Assembly: GCA_021805275.1 (NCBI GenBank)
Contig: JAJZFQ010000257.1
Coordinates: 1-9,203, forward strand
Direction: 5' to 3'
Length of the DNA: 9,203 nt
Origin: Pseudomonadota bacterium
Lineage (GTDB): Bacteria > Pseudomonadota > Gammaproteobacteria > Steroidobacterales > Steroidobacteraceae
This document shows positions 6,003-9,203 of this stretch, piece after piece. Every line of letters starts with the position of its first letter. Within the stretch, counting starts at the first letter, position 1. Both the position numbers and the translations under genes were made by a program. The notes beneath the pieces are model-generated. The model saw only the letters and a list, made by a program, of their open reading frames with translations. It did no database searches and was not told the origin of the DNA.

Positions 6003-6012
6003 ATATCACGAA
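5985..6012. promoter_or_regulatory. Perfect ModE-type operator upstream of the TonB receptor
   Basis: The arms TTCGTGATAT and ATATCACGAA are perfect inverted repeats separated by 8 bases. The E. coli ModE site, as I recall it, has half-sites TCGNTATATA with the same 8-base distance between the ATAT cores; here each half differs mainly by TG for TT. It immediately follows the extended -10-like TGCTATCCT (5977-5985), so binding would block transcription toward the receptor gene about 300 bases downstream. Confidence 0.65.
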
Positions 6013-6248
6013 TCCTCGGGATGTTGAGGGTACCGGCGCTTCGCCGCAGGATCCCGGGAGACGCCCCGGCTCCATTGCCGCGTAGACGGAGTGGGCGGAA
6101 ACGGTGTGCGATGCCCCTCACGCCAGAGGACCGTCCGACCCCCGACGTCTGTGGTTTCGCGGTGCCGTGGGAGTGGGGCGCCGTCCGCCGGAAGCGGCGT
6201 GCAGCGTGATGTCGGGTGGCGCCTGCGCCCGAGCGGATCGCTGGGACT

Positions 6249-6272
6249 CGATATATCCCACTGAATATTACG
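6249..6272. promoter_or_regulatory. Second ModE-type site directly before the TonB receptor
   Basis: CGATATAT and ATATTACG flank an 8-base centre (CCCACTGA), fitting CGNNATAT-N8-ATATNNCG exactly. The site lies outside the repeat, so it is independent of the duplication. It ends 24 bases before the receptor ATG, just upstream of the GGGGGGAGAG ribosome-binding site. Two sites before one gene strengthen the case for regulation. Confidence 0.55.
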
Positions 6273-6296
6273 CGGGGGGCGGGGGGAGAGAAGCAA

Positions 6297-8852
6297 ATGC
6301 AGAACACCAAAGGCTCGTACGCCGCACGGTGTCCGTTCGTGATGGGGTTTGCGGCAGTGGCGGTGTTCGCCGCCGCCCCGCGCGCGCAGGCCGCCCGGCA
6401 GACCCCCCGGCACCGCACCGCGGCCGCGAATGCCCGTCTCAGAAAGGTGGTCGTGCTGGGATCGAGAGAATCCGCCGTCACGGTCGCCGCCAGCTCGGTC
6501 CCGGTGCAGCGCGTGAGCGCGTCTGCGCTCAGCGCAGCGGCGGGCAATGCCAGCCTGGTCGCGGCGCTCGCCCAACTCGTCCCGGCCTTCACCGCCCAGC
6601 CCTTCGGCAATGACATGGCCGGACAGACGCTGCAGGCCCGGCTGCGCGGGCTGAGCTGCAACGATGTGCTGGTGCTCGTCAACGGCGAGCGGCGCCATAC
6701 CACGGCGAACATCGAGGTGGACAGCGGCCCCTATCAGGGCTGTGCCGGCACCGATTTGAATTTCATTCCCGTCGCGGCGATCTCGCGCATCGAGGTGCTC
6801 AATCAGGGCGCGGCGGCCCAGTACGGCAGCGGTGCGATCGCCGGCGTCATCAACGTCATTCTGAAGAAGCGCGCGTCCGGCGGCACGCTCAGCGGCACTT
6901 ACGGCGGGGACATGGATGGTGGTGGCCTGACCGGTGACGTGTCGGTCAACGTCGGTTTCGCGCCGCTCCCGCACAGCTACCTGAACGTGACGGCAGAGGT
7001 GCATCACCACGGCAGCAGCAACCGCAGCGCCATCGACGAGCGCGTCATCAATCCGGCGAACCTCGCCACCTACCCGGATTCGAACATGCGGGACGTCGCG
7101 GGCTACCCTTACCTCGGCGCCGAGGAGGGCGACGGGCAGTACGATCTGAAGCTCTTTGAGCTCAATTCCGGGTTCTCCCTCCCCGACGGCCTGCACCTGT
7201 ATGTCTTTGGCACCTACGGCTTGAAGCGCGCCCAATCCTTCCAGAAATACCGCCTGCCAAGCGCCCTCTCGTATACCGATCCGCTGACCGGTGCGGTCAC
7301 TTATCCCTTTCCGTTCGGCTTTGTTCCGCTCGAGGCCAGCCGCGAAACGGATGACTCGCTCACCGCGGGTCTGAAGGGTACGGGTTCCCGCTGGCATTGG
7401 GATCTCAGCAGCACGTACGGCCGCGATCGCTTCGTTGCCGAGACGCTCCATTCGGCCAACGCCGCGGTTTACTCCGCGACCGGACGGCCTACGCCGTTGA
7501 ACTACTATGACGGCTATCTGCAAGCGACGCAGTGGACGTCGAACCTCGACGTGGACCGCGATTTCGCGGTCGGGCTCGCCGGTCCGCTGAACGTCGCCGC
7601 CGGTGTGCAATACCGCGAGGACAGCTACGGGATTGGCGCCGGAATTCCGATTTCGTATCTCGACGGCGGCGCGCAGGGCTACCCGGGGTTCACGCCGAGC
7701 GATGCCGGAACGCATCACCGGCGCACCGAGGCGCTGTATGTCGAGGTCGCGGCGCGCCCCGTGCAACCGCTGCAGCTCGATGCGGCCGGCCGCTACGAGC
7801 ATTACAGTGATTTCGGCTCGGCCACCGTCGGCAAGTTGACCGGCCGATACGAGGTGACGCGGCGCGTCGCCCTGCGCGCCACCCTCAGCAGCGGCTTTCG
7901 CGCCCCCGCCCTGGCCGAGGAGTACTACTCATCCACGAACGTGACGCCGACCAGCGCGTTCGTGCAGTTGCCGCCGAACTCCCCCGGGGGCCGGCTGCTC
8001 GGGCTCGGCACCGGTCTGCGGCCTGAGCACTCCGTGCAATACAGCGTCGGACTGGTCTGGCAGCCCAGCTCGCGAGTGATTGGCACCCTCGATGTCTATC
8101 GGATCAATATTACCAACCGGATCGTCGCTACCGGCAATCTGTACGGTACGCTGAACGGCGTCGCGCAACCGTCTGCGGCCGCGATCAACGCGGCCATCGC
8201 GGCCAACGGCAATCAGCTCGATCCGACCGTGCTGAAGACCGGCAGCACCGGGGTCACGCTGTTTACCAACGGCATCGACACTTGCACTCAGGGCGCGGAC
8301 TTGACCTTCGATGTTCCGCGGCAGTACGCCTTCGGGCGGATCGATTGGTCGGTCGGCGCGAATGTCAATCAAACCGCGATCACCCGGATGCCGGGCACCC
8401 CATCTCGGCTGGCGGGACAGACGCTGTACGACGCCACGGCCGTGTCGGATTTGACGACGGCGAGCCCGCGGTACGTGATCGATCTCGGCGCGCGCTGGCA
8501 GGTTCGCAAGCTCACCGTCGATCTGACGGAGCAGATCTACGGACCGAGCTCGGAGTGGGAGAGTGACGGCGGTGATAATCCGGCGAACGTGCCGCAATAC
8601 TTCAAGACGACGATCGCCACCGCGGCGCTGACCAATCTGAGCATTGGGTATCGCCTGACTCACCGACTGGCCGTGCGGATCGGAGCCCAGAACCTCTTCA
8701 ATCGCTACCCGACTCGATACAACCGCACGCTGCTCGCGCACTATGACTCGTTCAAATACGGCGACACCCTCGGGGTGTTCCAGTACCCGATGTTCTCGCC
8801 GTTCGGGATCAATGGCGGGTATTACTATGTGCGCGCCACACTCGGGCTTTGA
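6297..8852 (+). CDS. TonB-dependent outer-membrane receptor
   Basis: This 851-residue protein starts at ATG 6297, chosen because GGGGGGAGAG lies just upstream and a signal peptide follows (hydrophobic segment about 13-27, cleavage near AQA at 30-32). A TonB-box-like KVVVLGSR is at 50-57. The plug domain spans about 60-190 and shows LRGLSCNDVLVLVNGERRH (116-134), LNFIPVAAISRIEVL (154-168) and the signature QYGSGAIAGVINVILKK (175-191). The rest is a 22-strand-type beta barrel with typical late motifs (FRAPALAEEYY, NGIDTCTQGADL, AQNLFNRYP). It imports an unknown ligand across the outer membrane using TonB-ExbBD energy. Cys121 and Cys149 in the plug could form a disulfide at the ligand-facing loops. 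The last residue is Leu, not the usual Phe. Two ModE-type sites upstream hint at molybdate/tungstate-linked control, perhaps uptake of a metal-chelator complex. Sequence alone does not show the substrate. Confidence 0.92.
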   Translation: MQNTKGSYAARCPFVMGFAAVAVFAAAPRAQAARQTPRHRTAAANARLRKVVVLGSRESAVTVAASSVPVQRVSASALSAAAGNASLVAALAQLVPAFTAQPFGNDMAGQTLQARLRGLSCNDVLVLVNGERRHTTANIEVDSGPYQGCAGTDLNFIPVAAISRIEVLNQGAAAQYGSGAIAGVINVILKKRASGGTLSGTYGGDMDGGGLTGDVSVNVGFAPLPHSYLNVTAEVHHHGSSNRSAIDERVINPANLATYPDSNMRDVAGYPYLGAEEGDGQYDLKLFELNSGFSLPDGLHLYVFGTYGLKRAQSFQKYRLPSALSYTDPLTGAVTYPFPFGFVPLEASRETDDSLTAGLKGTGSRWHWDLSSTYGRDRFVAETLHSANAAVYSATGRPTPLNYYDGYLQATQWTSNLDVDRDFAVGLAGPLNVAAGVQYREDSYGIGAGIPISYLDGGAQGYPGFTPSDAGTHHRRTEALYVEVAARPVQPLQLDAAGRYEHYSDFGSATVGKLTGRYEVTRRVALRATLSSGFRAPALAEEYYSSTNVTPTSAFVQLPPNSPGGRLLGLGTGLRPEHSVQYSVGLVWQPSSRVIGTLDVYRINITNRIVATGNLYGTLNGVAQPSAAAINAAIAANGNQLDPTVLKTGSTGVTLFTNGIDTCTQGADLTFDVPRQYAFGRIDWSVGANVNQTAITRMPGTPSRLAGQTLYDATAVSDLTTASPRYVIDLGARWQVRKLTVDLTEQIYGPSSEWESDGGDNPANVPQYFKTTIATAALTNLSIGYRLTHRLAVRIGAQNLFNRYPTRYNRTLLAHYDSFKYGDTLGVFQYPMFSPFGINGGYYYVRATLGL

Positions 8853-9203
8853 CCTGCGGTCGCGACGAAGTGTCGCGTCGCGTCGGACAGCTGAGCGAAT
8901 TGCTCATCGCTCATCAGTTCCTCGCCCCCGATCGGCGCCAGCATGCTCAGCGCGCGCGCGTTTGGGGTCGTCGAACCTGTGCACCATGTCCCGGCTGCGT
9001 TCGTCCATGCGCCGGGAGACCTCGAGGTCGCGCGGGTGCAGGCTTCGGGTGCCGTCGTGAGCCGTTCGCTCGGCTCGCGGCACCCAAAAATGACGCTGCA
9101 GACCGTCGCGGCCGACGTGAATTTCGATTGGGGGGTGACGACGGTCATGCGGGAGTGCGGGTGGCTTGCGCACCGTCAATCATCCCAAGGTGTGCAGGTC
9201 AGA
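8853..9203. other. Right-end region with no identifiable gene
   Basis: Apart from the hairpin, I see no supported gene. Open frames exist on both strands. One on the minus strand runs from 9179 to 8904 (GTG start, HPRDLEVSRRMDERSRDMVH...). Another on the minus strand has ATG at about 8916 with a possible GAGGAA ribosome site, and runs into the receptor's 3' end. A plus-strand frame from about 8961 stays open to the window edge. None has a recognisable domain, and GC-rich DNA commonly leaves such frames open. A gene fragment continuing to the right cannot be excluded. Confidence 0.4.
8861..8877 (+). terminator. Hairpin after the TonB receptor gene
   Basis: Six-base arms CGCGAC and GTCGCG enclose a five-base loop (GAAGT), eight bases after the receptor stop. 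There is no T-run, so termination would be weak or Rho-assisted. Confidence 0.3.

Larger units (their letters stand above)
5808..6131 (+). repeat. Right copy of the direct repeat flanking the AbiE-like cassette
   Basis: This aligns with 3972-4323, with an 18-base deletion near 5869 and scattered substitutions. Identity is highest over the promoter/operator core (5929-6006). This copy keeps a perfect ModE-type operator, whereas the left copy has one damaged half. It also contains a local stem-loop (CGGCG-CTT-CGCCG at about 6033-6045). At the same place the left copy has a different sequence that can still pair (CCGG-CGCGC-CCGG). Confidence 0.85.
5411..6296. other. Long gap between toxin gene and TonB receptor gene
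   Basis: This 886-base stretch has no convincing intact gene. It holds a possible gene fragment (5449-5658), the right copy of the flanking repeat (5808-6131) with a modE-like 3' remnant and a perfect ModE-type operator (5985-6012), and a third ModE-type site (6249-6272). The remaining 5659-5807 and 6132-6248 show nothing I recognise. Confidence 0.6.

Noticed and set aside
3972..6131. Composite transposon or integron interpretation of the repeats
   Set aside because: No transposase or integrase is present, the repeats are direct, and their ends show no terminal inverted repeats. They duplicate part of a regulator gene.
6006..7802. Minus-strand open frame of about 600 codons opposite the TonB receptor
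   Set aside because: The plus-strand receptor has clear motifs along its whole length; the antisense frame is open only because of GC-rich codon use.
8904..9179. Minus-strand 91-codon frame at the right end
   Set aside because: No recognisable domain and competing open frames on both strands; not supported enough to call a gene.

Overview
The window is GC-rich bacterial DNA. Several features point to a Gram-negative proteobacterium, probably a gamma- or betaproteobacterium: two PEP-CTERM exopolysaccharide-associated surface proteins, a TonB-dependent outer-membrane receptor, a sigma-54-type promoter and a ModE-type regulator. No rRNA, tRNA, CRISPR array or complete insertion sequence was seen.

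Layout. Positions 1-721 (minus) hold a PEP-CTERM protein that runs off the left edge. It is divergent from a second PEP-CTERM protein (1085-1936, plus) across a 363-base spacer. That spacer carries a sigma-54-like -24/-12 element facing the first gene and an imperfect palindrome near the second. The second PEP-CTERM gene overlaps by four bases (TTGA) a 500-residue class I methyltransferase (1933-3435). The methyltransferase has the architecture of the protein-lysine methyltransferase (PKMT)/'methyltransferase regulatory domain' family. This suggests an exported surface protein translationally coupled to an enzyme that could modify it.

Next comes a ModE-like winged-helix regulator (3660-4079) that has only the DNA-binding domain. 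Its 3' end lies in a ~350-base sequence (3972-4323) that recurs as a diverged direct repeat at 5808-6131. Between the repeats is an AbiE-like cassette: a small unrecognised gene (4389-4673) overlapping an AbiEii/AbiGii-type nucleotidyltransferase toxin gene (4670-5410), followed by a possible gene fragment. Downstream of the second repeat is a full-length TonB-dependent receptor (6297-8852).

The strongest unexpected signal is a set of three ModE-type operators of form CGNNATAT-N8-ATATNNCG: one in each repeat (4177-4204 with one damaged half, 5985-6012 perfect) and a third (6249-6272) 24 bases before the receptor start codon. The likely reading is that modE-like gene, operator and receptor gene once formed one regulatory unit. 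A toxin-antitoxin cassette later came to sit between them, flanked by two diverged copies of the modE 3' end plus promoter/operator. The last 350 bases contain no gene I can identify.
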